Shown here piece after piece: positions 33,673 through 42,542 of a stretch of DNA of 64,000 nucleotides. Under the pieces are notes generated by a model. That model made no database searches and was not told where the DNA came from. It saw nothing but the letters and a program-made list of their open reading frames with translations. Where the stretch lies: positions 5,890,001 through 5,954,000 of the forward strand of contig NZ_CP061378.1 of the NCBI RefSeq assembly GCF_015624485.1, in the 5' to 3' direction. Numbering within the stretch: the first letter of the stretch is position 1; every line of letters starts with the position of its first letter. Source of the stretch: Bradyrhizobium genosp. L. Its GTDB lineage: Bacteria > Pseudomonadota > Alphaproteobacteria > Rhizobiales > Xanthobacteraceae. The position numbers and the translations under genes are program-made.

Positions 33673-34944
33673 ATGCACGGGACCATCGATCTCGTCGAAG
33701 ACGCCAATCTGGATGCCGCGCGCGAGCGCGCCAATGCGCTGCCGCTCGCCGACTACGATCCGGGCGATCCCGAGCTGTTCAAGTCGGATACGTTCTGGCC
33801 GTATTTCGACCGGCTGCGCAAGGAAGACCCGGTGCATTACTGCAAGGACTCGATGTTCGGGCCGTACTGGTCGGTGACCAAGTACAACGACATCATGGAC
33901 ATCGAGACCAATCACGCGGTGTTCTCCTCGGCCGCCTCGCTCGGCGGCATCACCATCCGCGACGTACCGCCGGACCTGCGCCGCGAAAGCTTCATCGCGA
34001 TGGACCAGCCGCGGCATTCGGCGCAGCGCAGAACCGTGGCGCCGATGTTCACGCCGACGCATCTCGACGAGCTCGCCATCAACATCCGCAAGCGCTCGAC
34101 CGAATGCCTCGACAACCTGCCGCGCGGCGAAATGTTCGACTGGGTCGACAAGGTCTCGATCGAGCTGACCACGCAGATGCTGGCGGTGCTGTTCGACTTC
34201 CCCTGGGAGGACCGCCGCAAGCTGACGCGCTGGTCCGACGTCGCGACCACCCTGCCCGGTGCCGGCGGTTTAGTCGCCACGGAAGACGAACGGCAGGCCG
34301 AGCTGATGGAATGCGCCAGCTATTTCGCCCGGCTCTGGAAGGAGCGCGCGAACCAGCCGCCGAAGAGCGACCTGCTCTCGATGATGGCGCACTCCGACGC
34401 CACGCGGAACATGGACCCGAAGAATTTCCTCGGCAATCTGGTGCTGCTGATCGTCGGCGGCAACGACACCACGCGCAACACGCTGTCGGGGAGCATCTAC
34501 GCGCTCGCCAAGCACCCCGAGCAGTACAAGAAACTGAGGGACAACCCGGCATTGATCGATTCGTTCGTGCCCGAGGTGATCCGCTGGCAGACCCCGCTGG
34601 CGCATATGCGGCGCACCGCGCTCGCCGACTTCGAATTCCGCGGACGCCAGATCAAAAAGGGCGACAAGGTCGTGATGTGGTACGTCTCGGGCAACCGCGA
34701 CGAGGAGGCGATCGAGCGTCCTTACGTGTTCGACATCGAACGCGCCCGCCCGCGCACCCACATCTCGTTCGGCTTCGGCATTCACCGTTGCGTCGGCCTG
34801 CGGCTCGCCGAATTGCAGCTGAAGATCATCTGGGAGGAGATCCTCAAGCGCTTCGACACCATCGAGGTGGTGGACGAGCCGCAGCGGGTCTATTCCAGCT
34901 TCATCAAGGGCTACGAGACGCTGCCAGTGCGCATTACGGCGTGA
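33673..34944 (+). CDS. Cytochrome P450, CYP153-like (first copy)
   Basis: 423 residues. The heme-ligand loop is FGFGIHRCVGLRLAEL (Cys near residue 373), the I-helix oxygen motif is LIVGGNDTTRNTLSG, and the K-helix ExxR reads EVIRWQTPLAHMRR. The GGNDTTRN signature and the RVSIELTTQML-like segment are typical of CYP153, the soluble bacterial class I P450s that hydroxylate terminal carbons of alkanes, fatty acids and terpenes. A ferredoxin and reductase are needed but none is encoded nearby. The second copy follows 95 bp later. Confidence 0.85.
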   Translation: MHGTIDLVEDANLDAARERANALPLADYDPGDPELFKSDTFWPYFDRLRKEDPVHYCKDSMFGPYWSVTKYNDIMDIETNHAVFSSAASLGGITIRDVPPDLRRESFIAMDQPRHSAQRRTVAPMFTPTHLDELAINIRKRSTECLDNLPRGEMFDWVDKVSIELTTQMLAVLFDFPWEDRRKLTRWSDVATTLPGAGGLVATEDERQAELMECASYFARLWKERANQPPKSDLLSMMAHSDATRNMDPKNFLGNLVLLIVGGNDTTRNTLSGSIYALAKHPEQYKKLRDNPALIDSFVPEVIRWQTPLAHMRRTALADFEFRGRQIKKGDKVVMWYVSGNRDEEAIERPYVFDIERARPRTHISFGFGIHRCVGLRLAELQLKIIWEEILKRFDTIEVVDEPQRVYSSFIKGYETLPVRITA

Positions 34945-35039
34945 GGCAAGGGAAGTGCCTTCCCTCTCCCGCTTGCGGGTGCGACCTCCCCCGCAAGCGG
35001 GAAAGGTGCAAGTCAGAACATTCGCTGGAGCAAGAAACG

Positions 35040-36314
35040 ATGAACGTCCAGACCGCCGTCCGTGCCGACCGGGCCGAGCTGCTGCGTCAGGCGCGCGAGG
35101 AAGCCTATGCGACGCCGCTTGCGGATTTTCATCCCGGCGCGCCGCGCCTGTTCCAGAACGACACGCTGTGGCCGTTCTTCGAGCGGCTGCGCAAGGAAGA
35201 GCCGGTGCATTACTGCACCAATGCGCCGATCGAGCCTTATTGGTCGGTCGTGAAATACAACGACATCATGCATGTCGACACCAGCCACGGCATCTTCTCC
35301 TCGGATTCCACGCTGGGCGGCATCTCGATCCGCGACGTGCCGCCCGGCTATGACTGGCCGAGCTTCATCGCGATGGACCAGCCGAAGCACGCCCATCAGC
35401 GCAAGACCGTGTCGCCGATGTTCACGCCTGATCATCTCGACGAGTTGGCGAAACTGATCCGGCAGCGTTCGCAGAGCGTGCTCGACAATCTACCGCGCAA
35501 CGAGACCTTCAATTTCGTCGAGCGCGTCTCGATCGAGCTGACCACCCAGATGCTGGCGACGCTGTTCGATTTCCCCTGGGAAGAGCGGCGCAAGCTGACG
35601 CGCTGGTCCGACGTCTCGACCGCGCTGCCCAAAAGCGGCATCGTGGAATCGCCGGAACAGCGCCGCCGGGAGATGGACGAGTGCTATGGGTATTTCTCGA
35701 AGCTGTGGAACGAGCGCGTCAACGCCCCGCCGAAGAACGACCTCTTGTCGATGATGGCGCACTCGGACGCCACGCGACACATGGACCCCGACAATCTGAT
35801 GGGCAACATCATCCTGCTCATCGTCGGCGGCAACGACACCACCCGCAACACCATGAGCGGCTCGGTGCTGGCGCTGCATGAGCATCCCGAGCAGTTCGCG
35901 AAGCTGAAAGCGAACCCAGACCTGATCGACACCATGGTGCCCGAAGTGATCCGCTGGCAGACCCCGCTCGCCCATATGCGGCGCACCGCGCTGGTCGATA
36001 CCGAGATCGGCGGCAAAAAGATCAAGAAGGGCGACCGCGTCGTGATGTGGTACGTCTCCGGCAACCGTGACGACGAGGTGATCGACCGCCCCGACGAGTT
36101 CATCATCGACCGCCCCCGCCCGCGCATCCATCTCTCCTTCGGCTTCGGCATCCACCGCTGCGTCGGCATGCGGCTCGCCGAACTGCAGCTCAAGATCGTC
36201 TGGCAGGAGATGCTGAAGCGCTTCGACCGCATCGAGGTGGTCGGCGAGCCGAAGCGGGTCTATTCCAGCTTCGTGCGGGGGATCGAGAATTTGCCGGTGC
36301 GGATTCCGGGGTAA
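35040..36314 (+). CDS. Cytochrome P450, CYP153-like (second copy)
   Basis: 424 residues from ATG 35040. The frame is open far upstream through the other P450 gene, but this ATG opens the P450 alignment with its paralogue (ADRAELLRQAREEAYATPLA matches ARERANALPLADYD). The heme loop FGFGIHRCVGMRLAEL, I-helix LIVGGNDTTRNTMSG and ExxR segment are all intact. Protein identity to the first copy is high along the whole length, so they arose by tandem duplication. The same class and cofactor needs apply; a different substrate range is possible. Confidence 0.86.
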   Translation: MNVQTAVRADRAELLRQAREEAYATPLADFHPGAPRLFQNDTLWPFFERLRKEEPVHYCTNAPIEPYWSVVKYNDIMHVDTSHGIFSSDSTLGGISIRDVPPGYDWPSFIAMDQPKHAHQRKTVSPMFTPDHLDELAKLIRQRSQSVLDNLPRNETFNFVERVSIELTTQMLATLFDFPWEERRKLTRWSDVSTALPKSGIVESPEQRRREMDECYGYFSKLWNERVNAPPKNDLLSMMAHSDATRHMDPDNLMGNIILLIVGGNDTTRNTMSGSVLALHEHPEQFAKLKANPDLIDTMVPEVIRWQTPLAHMRRTALVDTEIGGKKIKKGDRVVMWYVSGNRDDEVIDRPDEFIIDRPRPRIHLSFGFGIHRCVGMRLAELQLKIVWQEMLKRFDRIEVVGEPKRVYSSFVRGIENLPVRIPG

Positions 36315-36316
36315 GC

Positions 36317-36709
36317 TCAGAACTGGAACGGGACAACCGACACGGACACCTTACCGTCCGACGCGCGCTGAACCGTGAAATCGATCTGCTTTGACGCCTT
36401 GGTGTTGCCGATGCTCACCGAAATGCCGCCGCTGCACTGTAGCGTCCGCTTGTCCGCGCTGGTCGAGGTCGTAACCATTCGCTCCGTGAGGAGATAAAGC
36501 GGCTTGTCATTATCGGGATTCGGCTTTGCGGTCGATTCCCTAGCCGCGTAGTTGACCAGTGGGTTGTGATGGTCGGCTTCGACGGTCTGCAGCACGGCAT
36601 TCCGGGTGTCGATCGAGTCGCAGCTAAGCTGCTGGTCGCCGCAGGCGCTCAATAGAAACAGCAACGGAAAACCACAGGCGGCAAACGATCGCTCGCAGAA
36701 ATTCGGCAT
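36317..36709 (-). CDS. Putative lipoprotein, unknown function
   Basis: 130 residues from ATG 36709. The N-terminus has a short hydrophobic segment and a lipobox (FPLLFLLSACGDQQ), so the mature protein should start at Cys22 and be lipid-anchored. The mature part is small and beta-rich (LQCSGGISVSIGNTKASKQI, then DFTVQRASDGKVSVSVVPF). It converges on the second P450 gene with a 2-bp gap. No domain is recognised. Frame extension upstream to 36781 exists but would bury the signal. Confidence 0.65.
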   Translation of the reverse strand: MPNFCERSFAACGFPLLFLLSACGDQQLSCDSIDTRNAVLQTVEADHHNPLVNYAARESTAKPNPDNDKPLYLLTERMVTTSTSADKRTLQCSGGISVSIGNTKASKQIDFTVQRASDGKVSVSVVPFQF

Positions 36710-36888
36710 CCAAAATGCCTCGCGTGATTGAGGACGTCTGACAATCGACCGCGGGACGCATTGTTCCAAACGCTGGATCACCCGAGTGGGTGATGACGAG
36801 CTATCGTAACATCCTTAAGTTGCGAAATCGCTCAGCAAACTCCAATAATCATCCCGACACCGGGATTGCATCCATATGGAGGACGTCA

Positions 36889-37188
36889 ATGCCGAAAGCC
36901 TTTATCGAATACGATAAGCGCCTCGATACGGTTGACGACGACTTGACCGCCAGCCCGGAGATCGCGGTGACCGAGGAGAAGCCGTTCGACGGCGCGACCT
37001 TGGTGACGCTGTCATTCATGATCACACCGTTCCTGATCGATCGCGTGCTAACTCATCTCGAGAGAATGAAGCATCCGCCGGACATGTATCTCAAGGTCGA
37101 GATCGATGATGGTAAGAGCAAGGGACCGGTCAAGGTCTTGATGTCGCAGTTGAAAGACTATTTGCTGAAGCAGCTTAAAAATGGCTGA
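36889..37188 (+). CDS. Small protein upstream of a HEIGH metalloprotein, unknown
   Basis: 99 residues from ATG 36889 with tggagga 5-11 nt upstream. The protein is soluble and acidic, with IEYDKRLDTVDDDLTASPEI, then a hydrophobic stretch (GATLVTLSFMITPFLIDRVL) and a basic end (LMSQLKDYLLKQLKNG). Its last 8 bp overlap the start of the next gene, so translation is coupled. No family is recognised. The coupling suggests a specific partner or inhibitor of the putative metallopeptidase. Confidence 0.6.
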   Translation: MPKAFIEYDKRLDTVDDDLTASPEIAVTEEKPFDGATLVTLSFMITPFLIDRVLTHLERMKHPPDMYLKVEIDDGKSKGPVKVLMSQLKDYLLKQLKNG

Positions 37189-38509
37189 CGCCGACCGCGA
37201 TGACCTCCTGATGCACAAGCTCAGGCGGCGCTGCGTCATACGGGACAACGAGTTTTTCCTGCCAGATCCGAAGGAAATCTCGTTGTTCCGCGCGCACGCA
37301 CCGAAAGGCGCGCTGCTGGCCGTGCTTGCCTCGGCGCAAGGTCAAATTTCGTCAGTCAAGACGCCGAGCAATCTGTGCATCATCTGGGATCGAATTCTGA
37401 TCCGCGTGTTCAACGATTGCTTCCTCGAAATCATGGGCACTCTGGCGAAGGAGCCACAACCATCGCTCAACGCCGCCAAAAGCTTGATCGCAGCCGTGCT
37501 TGCTCTTTTGTCGCTTCGATTCTTTGAACGGGAGCCGGCGCTGGGAACAGGCGTCGAAATCGCAAGAATGGCTCTTGTTCAGCAATTGCCCGATGAGCCG
37601 CAGACCACGATGTCCATTGCAGGCATGGACCTGTCCAGATTGTTCCGCTTGTTCGTGCTCGCGCACGAGATCGGTCATCTGCGATATATCAGAAATGAAG
37701 ACCTTGCTCGGTCAACGGGCTTCTTCCGTGACCTGCTCGATCAATTTCCCATGTGTCTGACTTATGTCGACGGCAACGTGATCTTCGGCGGCATGGAGGG
37801 CTTCGATCGCGAGAAGCACAACGCGCCTGAAAAGACACGTAGGTTGATTGCGGCGTTCAAGAAGGAGGTCGAGCGCAACGGAAATTTCGTCGAAGAGCTC
37901 GCCGTGGATGCCGTGGCGACCGAAGCCCTGGTATCCTTTGCGGTATTGCAGCTTGCCGCCAACCTGGAGGGAAGGACGATATCCGGAGAGGAAGCGAAGG
38001 GCGAATGGCGCCCCTTGTTCATCAACCTCTATCATCGCGACCCCGAACTGATCATGAAAGAGATGTTCAAGGCACGCACGGCGATCCGGCTCGGCGGCTA
38101 TTTATACAGCCTGACGGCCAACATCGAGAACCTGGTGCGGCAGGCGAGAAATGGATTCGACTTTTCCTTGCCGACCGCAACGGACCTATTGGCCGAAAAT
38201 GCCACGCTCACGGAATGGAGCTTTCGGAATGACTTTCGTCAGTTTTGCTTCGATCGATTTGTGATCTCCAATTTTACCAAGGAAATTCCCGAATTCATCG
38301 ACGCATACGAGAAGCTGGTCAACGATCCCTGCAACCTCGTCGAACGCAGGTTTTTCACTGTCTATCAAGGCATCGTTTCCTGGGACTTGCTGCGGCAGGT
38401 CACTGAAGTCGCGCATGAGGGCTATCGCAAGGCATCGGACGAACGGTTCGTCGGGATGGATGTGCCAATCCACGAGCCCGGCGCGGGAATCGAGTTCCTG
38501 CGGTGCTAG
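37181..38509 (+). CDS. Putative metallopeptidase with HEIGH zinc motif, unknown family
   Basis: 442 residues, soluble. A gluzincin-type zinc motif is visible in RLFVLAHEIGHLRYI (about residue 163), preceded by a long helical region. Further downstream, VEELAVDAVATEALVSFAVL supplies Glu and Asp residues placed as a third ligand helix would be (ExxxD type). No signal peptide, so it acts in the cytoplasm. The motif matches ImmA/IrrE-like and other stand-alone HExxH proteins in style, but the rest does not match a family I know. It is coupled to the 99-residue gene. Base composition is lower in GC than in the neighbours, which suggests transfer. Confidence 0.65.
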   Translation: MADADRDDLLMHKLRRRCVIRDNEFFLPDPKEISLFRAHAPKGALLAVLASAQGQISSVKTPSNLCIIWDRILIRVFNDCFLEIMGTLAKEPQPSLNAAKSLIAAVLALLSLRFFEREPALGTGVEIARMALVQQLPDEPQTTMSIAGMDLSRLFRLFVLAHEIGHLRYIRNEDLARSTGFFRDLLDQFPMCLTYVDGNVIFGGMEGFDREKHNAPEKTRRLIAAFKKEVERNGNFVEELAVDAVATEALVSFAVLQLAANLEGRTISGEEAKGEWRPLFINLYHRDPELIMKEMFKARTAIRLGGYLYSLTANIENLVRQARNGFDFSLPTATDLLAENATLTEWSFRNDFRQFCFDRFVISNFTKEIPEFIDAYEKLVNDPCNLVERRFFTVYQGIVSWDLLRQVTEVAHEGYRKASDERFVGMDVPIHEPGAGIEFLRC

Positions 38510-38921
38510 ATCGTTCACGAGCACCGGGCAGAGCCGCGGAGGGCAGTCCAATAGCGATGTGCTCAAGGCCGAGCTTCCTTGCAACGCATTGGATGCGATG
38601 AGTGCAGGGAATCAACCCGATTTGTGCATCGTCGCCGGCGATTCGGTTGCTTTGCTGGATGGTCGATTAGCCGATTGCTCGAACTTGGCCGGGCGCTTCG
38701 CGCGCCATCCTGGACAAGCCCGGCGTCCTGACGCGGATTCGCGTCGGAGACCCTGCGCCCAAAAAGGCGGCACCGTTCCTCGAGGCACTGGTTGCCAGCA
38801 GAGGCTATGACAGCCAGCGGGTGAGTGGTAGAGTCAAGCCGAGCTTGATCGTCTTTGGCAATGCGGGTGACGGGCAAGACGCCTGCTGTCCGGGCGCCGA
38901 CTCCCAAAAAGGAAGCCACCG
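38510..38921. other. Gene-free interval
   Basis: 412 bp between the HEIGH protein gene and the 740-residue orphan. Frames present lack ribosome-binding sites and recognisable products. A clear aaaggaag site at 38908-38915 serves the gene starting at 38922. Confidence 0.45.
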
Positions 38922-41144
38922 ATGACGTCTCCACGTGCCACCGCGAGCGCACTCGACGTGTACTCGCAAGGAGCCCCCTTTACCTATGCCACCGCGACCC
39001 GCATCCTGAAAACCACGGCGATATCGGTGTCGATGCCGGCTGGACATTCCTGGGACGCCGGCTGCGCGCAGTTCAGCGCCGTCTCCGTTCCCGATCCGAC
39101 CACGGGACAGCAGTATTTCTGCCTCATCGTCGACGGGGCGGGGATACGTTACGACTTCACGCTCACTCCGGTGCACACACCCGGGCACCCGGATTCCCTC
39201 CAGGGAGGATTCGTCCTCACTGGCGCCGGCGGCTCAATCACCGAGTTTACGGGCTGGACCTACGTCATCGACCCGACGAGCGACCAACATTATTTCGTTT
39301 GCTCCGCATCGACCGACCTGGGCAACGGCCTGTATTGGAGTTGCCTGACGCAGACCTACAAATTCATTCCGCCAATGATGGAAACATACGAGCCAAGCGC
39401 CGGCTCGGGGCCGCAGGGCGTTTGGTCCATCGGCGACACCATCTGGTTCACCAAGGGAGACAATTCGCTTTGGCAAGTTGCCTTCGCCGACATGCTCGCC
39501 GGCACGACCACATCGTTGCAGCAGATCGGCTCGACCGGAATTGTGCAGGCGGTCATTTCCGACGGCGCGGCGCCGCCGACCTGCTACGTGCTTGCGGCGG
39601 TCGCGAATGGCGGCAGCTACGACCTCGTCGAGTTTCCGGCAGGCAGCCCGGCGAATGCCGTCACGATCCAGTCGGGGTTTAGTCCCGGCGGCCTCAAGAC
39701 GACTCCCGACGGCGCGATATGGAATATCGTTCCCGATCTGAGCCAGAGCGATCTCAAGCAGCCGAAGTCGCAAGTCGCCATGCTGGTCCCGAGCTATCCG
39801 GTCAACGGACGTACGCCCGCATGGGTCGATCCATTTGCGGGCGCCGATCCATCGCTCTACGCAGCCGGAACGACGCAATCCATCATGGACGCGTTTCCGC
39901 TGTCTGCCACCGACGTCGTGCTGCTGACGACGCCGAATGCGAGCACTTACGTCTTCAATCAGTTTGCCCCAGCCACGGCGTGGCAGATGACGCGCGTTGC
40001 CATCGGCGTGTTCGATCAGCCCGCCGTTCCCTTCAATGCGTACACCGGCGATACGCTCAGCGCCTACACCCAGATCAGCCAAGACCTGATCAAGGCCGAC
40101 TCGAATGCAAACGACATCAGGGCGCTGTATGGCCAGATCTCGTCGTCGCAGGCCAGCCAGTACTACGCCGCCCTGTCGACGATGACGGCTCCCTCGACGT
40201 TTTCGGATACCGCGGCGTGGACCAGCGTTCAAAACGACGTCCTCAACGAGCTGGGTGATCTCGTCTCGACGTCGTCGTTCTGGGATTCGATGTCGCAGGT
40301 CGTCAGCATCCAGAACCAGATCAATTCGATGGCGGTCGGCTACGTCGCCAACAGCCTTGCGATTCCGACCACGGCAACCCTGATCGACACCACCGCCGGC
40401 ACGGTGAACGCGCTGAACATCGCGGCCCTCGGCGCAGGCAGCGGCGCCTCCATTCTCACCTGCATCGGCGGGTTTATCGCGGTCAGCGCGGCCGCGGACG
40501 CGGCGACGCTCGGCCTGTTCTCGGCAGGCGCGGCCATCGTCGGCATGCTGTGCTCGTTCTTCGGATCGCGCGCCACCAACTACACTATCAACGTCAGCGA
40601 TCCCATGTACTTCATCAGCGCCAAGCTCGGCGAGGTGGACGGCGTCCTGGGCCAGAACTTCACCGAGACCCTGAATACGATCCAGTCCTACGCCCAAGCC
40701 AACGCCAAGGACGGCGGGATGCTGGCCGCGGTCGGCTCGCTCTACAGAAACGGGACCTGGACGGCGACGCCGCCGCAGTTCGAGCCGGGCTCGAGCCAGC
40801 CGCCCAGCTCGTTCCAGGCCTATTACAACGACTGCGTGCTGTCGTTGTTGCCGGCCTTCGTGCCGCTCGTGACCGCGATGGATTACACCATCATCAACGA
40901 ACCTGGCGGTGCAAAGTGGAATACGTTCAAGGGGAAGCCGGTCTATGTGAGTCCTGCGCACACATTCTGGGACACGCAGGGCAACGAATACCAGGGCGCG
41001 TTGCTGCAATACGCGTCAAAGAGCGACCAGAGCAAGCCGCTCGGTCAGGATCTCGACGCGCTTCTGTTCACGACCTGGAATATTCCTTACGCAGAGGTCT
41101 TCCAGCAATGGAACATTTCGGAGCAGCCATCCTGGATTTCCTGA
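38922..41144 (+). CDS. Large orphan protein: beta-rich front, helical back with hydrophobic hairpin
   Basis: 740 residues without a signal peptide, starting at ATG 38922 behind aaaaaggaag. The first ~370 residues are beta-rich with repeated Trp/Gly/Asp motifs (GVWSIGDTIWFTKGDNSLWQ, KTTPDGAIWNIVPDLSQ) that look like propeller blades. Residues ~380-520 are helical, and ~495-560 contain a long hydrophobic segment (GAGSGASILTCIGGFIAVSA, ATLGLFSAGAAIVGMLCSFF). A mixed C-terminal domain follows. A carbohydrate- or receptor-binding front and an insertion hairpin would fit a pore-forming toxin-like protein, but this is a structural guess and no family is recognised. No partner gene is linked. Confidence 0.65.
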   Translation: MTSPRATASALDVYSQGAPFTYATATRILKTTAISVSMPAGHSWDAGCAQFSAVSVPDPTTGQQYFCLIVDGAGIRYDFTLTPVHTPGHPDSLQGGFVLTGAGGSITEFTGWTYVIDPTSDQHYFVCSASTDLGNGLYWSCLTQTYKFIPPMMETYEPSAGSGPQGVWSIGDTIWFTKGDNSLWQVAFADMLAGTTTSLQQIGSTGIVQAVISDGAAPPTCYVLAAVANGGSYDLVEFPAGSPANAVTIQSGFSPGGLKTTPDGAIWNIVPDLSQSDLKQPKSQVAMLVPSYPVNGRTPAWVDPFAGADPSLYAAGTTQSIMDAFPLSATDVVLLTTPNASTYVFNQFAPATAWQMTRVAIGVFDQPAVPFNAYTGDTLSAYTQISQDLIKADSNANDIRALYGQISSSQASQYYAALSTMTAPSTFSDTAAWTSVQNDVLNELGDLVSTSSFWDSMSQVVSIQNQINSMAVGYVANSLAIPTTATLIDTTAGTVNALNIAALGAGSGASILTCIGGFIAVSAAADAATLGLFSAGAAIVGMLCSFFGSRATNYTINVSDPMYFISAKLGEVDGVLGQNFTETLNTIQSYAQANAKDGGMLAAVGSLYRNGTWTATPPQFEPGSSQPPSSFQAYYNDCVLSLLPAFVPLVTAMDYTIINEPGGAKWNTFKGKPVYVSPAHTFWDTQGNEYQGALLQYASKSDQSKPLGQDLDALLFTTWNIPYAEVFQQWNISEQPSWIS

Positions 41145-41270
41145 TGACCGCGAACGCGCTCCTATAAAATTCCGGCATAGCTGCGCGCGCCAGATGCGAA
41201 GGGAATAATACCCCAACGCGCGGTAAACCTTCGGCATGACGACGCGCCAATGCGTCCCCATCCCGAGGCC

Positions 41271-41831
41271 ATGATGGACCAGATTGCCGTTCACCAAGAC
41301 AGCGCGACCAGCACCGACTGGCCGGTTGCGATCTACCGCACGCTGAAGCAGTTCGGCGTGGCGCAGGTGTCTTACGTGCCCGATGCCGGACATTCCAGGC
41401 TGATCAAGCTGTCGCATGCTGATGCCGCGATCAAGACCACGGTGCTGACCACCGAGGAGGAAGGCGTGGCGTTGTCCGCCGGCGCCTGGCTCGGTGGCGA
41501 TCGCGCAGTGCTGCTGATGCAATCGAGCGGCGTCGGCAATTGCGTCAACATGCTGTCGCTGATGGCGAGCTGCCGCTTCCCGCTGCTGACGCTGGTGACG
41601 ATGCGCGGCGAATGGGCGGAGTTCAATCCCTGGCAGATCCCGATGGGCAGGGCGACGCCGCAGGCGTTCGAGATCATGGGCGCCACGGTGCTGCGGCTCG
41701 ACGACCCCGACGACGCCGAGGAGGTGATCTCGGCGGCGGCCTCGCTCGCTTATGACGGCGACCAGCAGGTCGCGGTGCTGATCTCGCAAAAGATGATCGG
41801 CCGCAAGAAGTGGACCAAGGAGACGCACTGA
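41271..41831 (+). CDS. TPP-dependent decarboxylase, alpha-type subunit (sulfo-/phosphonopyruvate decarboxylase-like)
   Basis: 186 residues from ATG 41271 (alternatives 41250 and 41274). It corresponds to the PYR domain alone of a TPP enzyme: YVPDAGHSRLIKLSHAD, TTEEEGVALSAGAWLGGDRA with the catalytic Glu, LLMQSSGVGNCVNMLSLMA and TMRGEWAEFNPWQ. Its stop codon overlaps the start of the next gene (TGATG), which encodes the PP domain, so the two form one enzyme. Such split enzymes include sulfopyruvate decarboxylase (ComDE) and phosphonopyruvate decarboxylase relatives. The true substrate here is unknown. Confidence 0.78.
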   Translation: MMDQIAVHQDSATSTDWPVAIYRTLKQFGVAQVSYVPDAGHSRLIKLSHADAAIKTTVLTTEEEGVALSAGAWLGGDRAVLLMQSSGVGNCVNMLSLMASCRFPLLTLVTMRGEWAEFNPWQIPMGRATPQAFEIMGATVLRLDDPDDAEEVISAAASLAYDGDQQVAVLISQKMIGRKKWTKETH

Positions 41832-42424
41832 TGTCAGCCCCAACAGGTACGCTCGATCGCCGCGCCACGGTGAAGACCCTGCTCGCCGACCGCGGCGATC
41901 TCCTCGTGGTGTCCGGGCTCGGCTCCTCGACCTATGATCTGTTCGACGCCGGCGATCATGCCGGCAATTTCTATCTCTGGGGCGCGATGGGTGGCGCGGC
42001 GATGATCGGGCTCGGGCTGGCGCTGGCGCAGCCGAAGCGGCCGGTGCTCGTCATCACCGGCGACGGCGAGCAGCTGATGGGGATCGGCAGCCTGCTGACG
42101 ATCGCGACCAAGCAGCCCGGCAATCTGTCGATCGCGGTGCTCGACAACGGCCATTTCGGCGAGACCGGGATGCAGCTCAGCCATTCCGGGCTCGGCGCGA
42201 AGCTCGAGGTGATCGCGCGCGGCGCGGGCATTGCTTCGGTGAGCGATATCGCCGACATGGCGGGCATTGAAGCCTTCCGCACCGGCCTTCGCGATCTCAA
42301 CAGTGGCCCACGACTGGCAAGGATCAGGATCGCGACCGGCGAGGTCGAGCGCGCGTTGCCGCCGCGCGACGGCGCATACCTGAAGAACCGCTTCCGCGAA
42401 CATCTCGGCTTCGTGGTGAGATGA
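41831..42424 (+). CDS. TPP-dependent decarboxylase, beta-type subunit
   Basis: 197 residues from ATG 41831, overlapping the alpha-subunit stop by one base. It is the PP domain: LVITGDGEQLMGIGSLLTIA is the GDG...N-type TPP/Mg motif, with VLDNGHFGETGMQ as its Asn end, and WGAMGGAAMIGLGLALAQ is the cofactor-proximal segment. Together with the upstream product it forms an alpha-beta decarboxylase for a small 2-oxoacid such as sulfopyruvate or phosphonopyruvate. No sulfonate or phosphonate genes lie nearby, so the substrate is open. A palindromic repeat follows the gene. Confidence 0.8.
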   Translation: MSAPTGTLDRRATVKTLLADRGDLLVVSGLGSSTYDLFDAGDHAGNFYLWGAMGGAAMIGLGLALAQPKRPVLVITGDGEQLMGIGSLLTIATKQPGNLSIAVLDNGHFGETGMQLSHSGLGAKLEVIARGAGIASVSDIADMAGIEAFRTGLRDLNSGPRLARIRIATGEVERALPPRDGAYLKNRFREHLGFVVR

Positions 42425-42448
42425 GGGCCAGTGAATGCATGCAATCCT

Positions 42449-42533
42449 GTCATTGCGAGGAGCGCTAGCGACGAAGCAATCCATGCTTCCGCGTATGCCG
42501 CTCGATGGATTGCTTCGCTTCGCTCGCAATGAC
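42449..42533. repeat. Palindromic dispersed repeat between convergent genes
   Basis: Arms 42449-42483 and 42506-42533 (gtcattgcgag...gaagcaatcca and complement) form an imperfect long hairpin; the left arm has about seven extra bases. This tcattgcgaggagcg element is a known-looking dispersed repeat in Bradyrhizobium. It fills the gap between the convergent decarboxylase and LysR genes and may terminate both. Confidence 0.75.
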
Positions 42534-42542
42534 GGGGCCCGC

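Noticed and set aside
34104..35039. Upstream extension of the second P450 frame
   Set aside because: This part lies inside the first P450 gene in another frame and reads as Arg/Ala/Pro-rich nonsense; the P450 homology starts at 35040.
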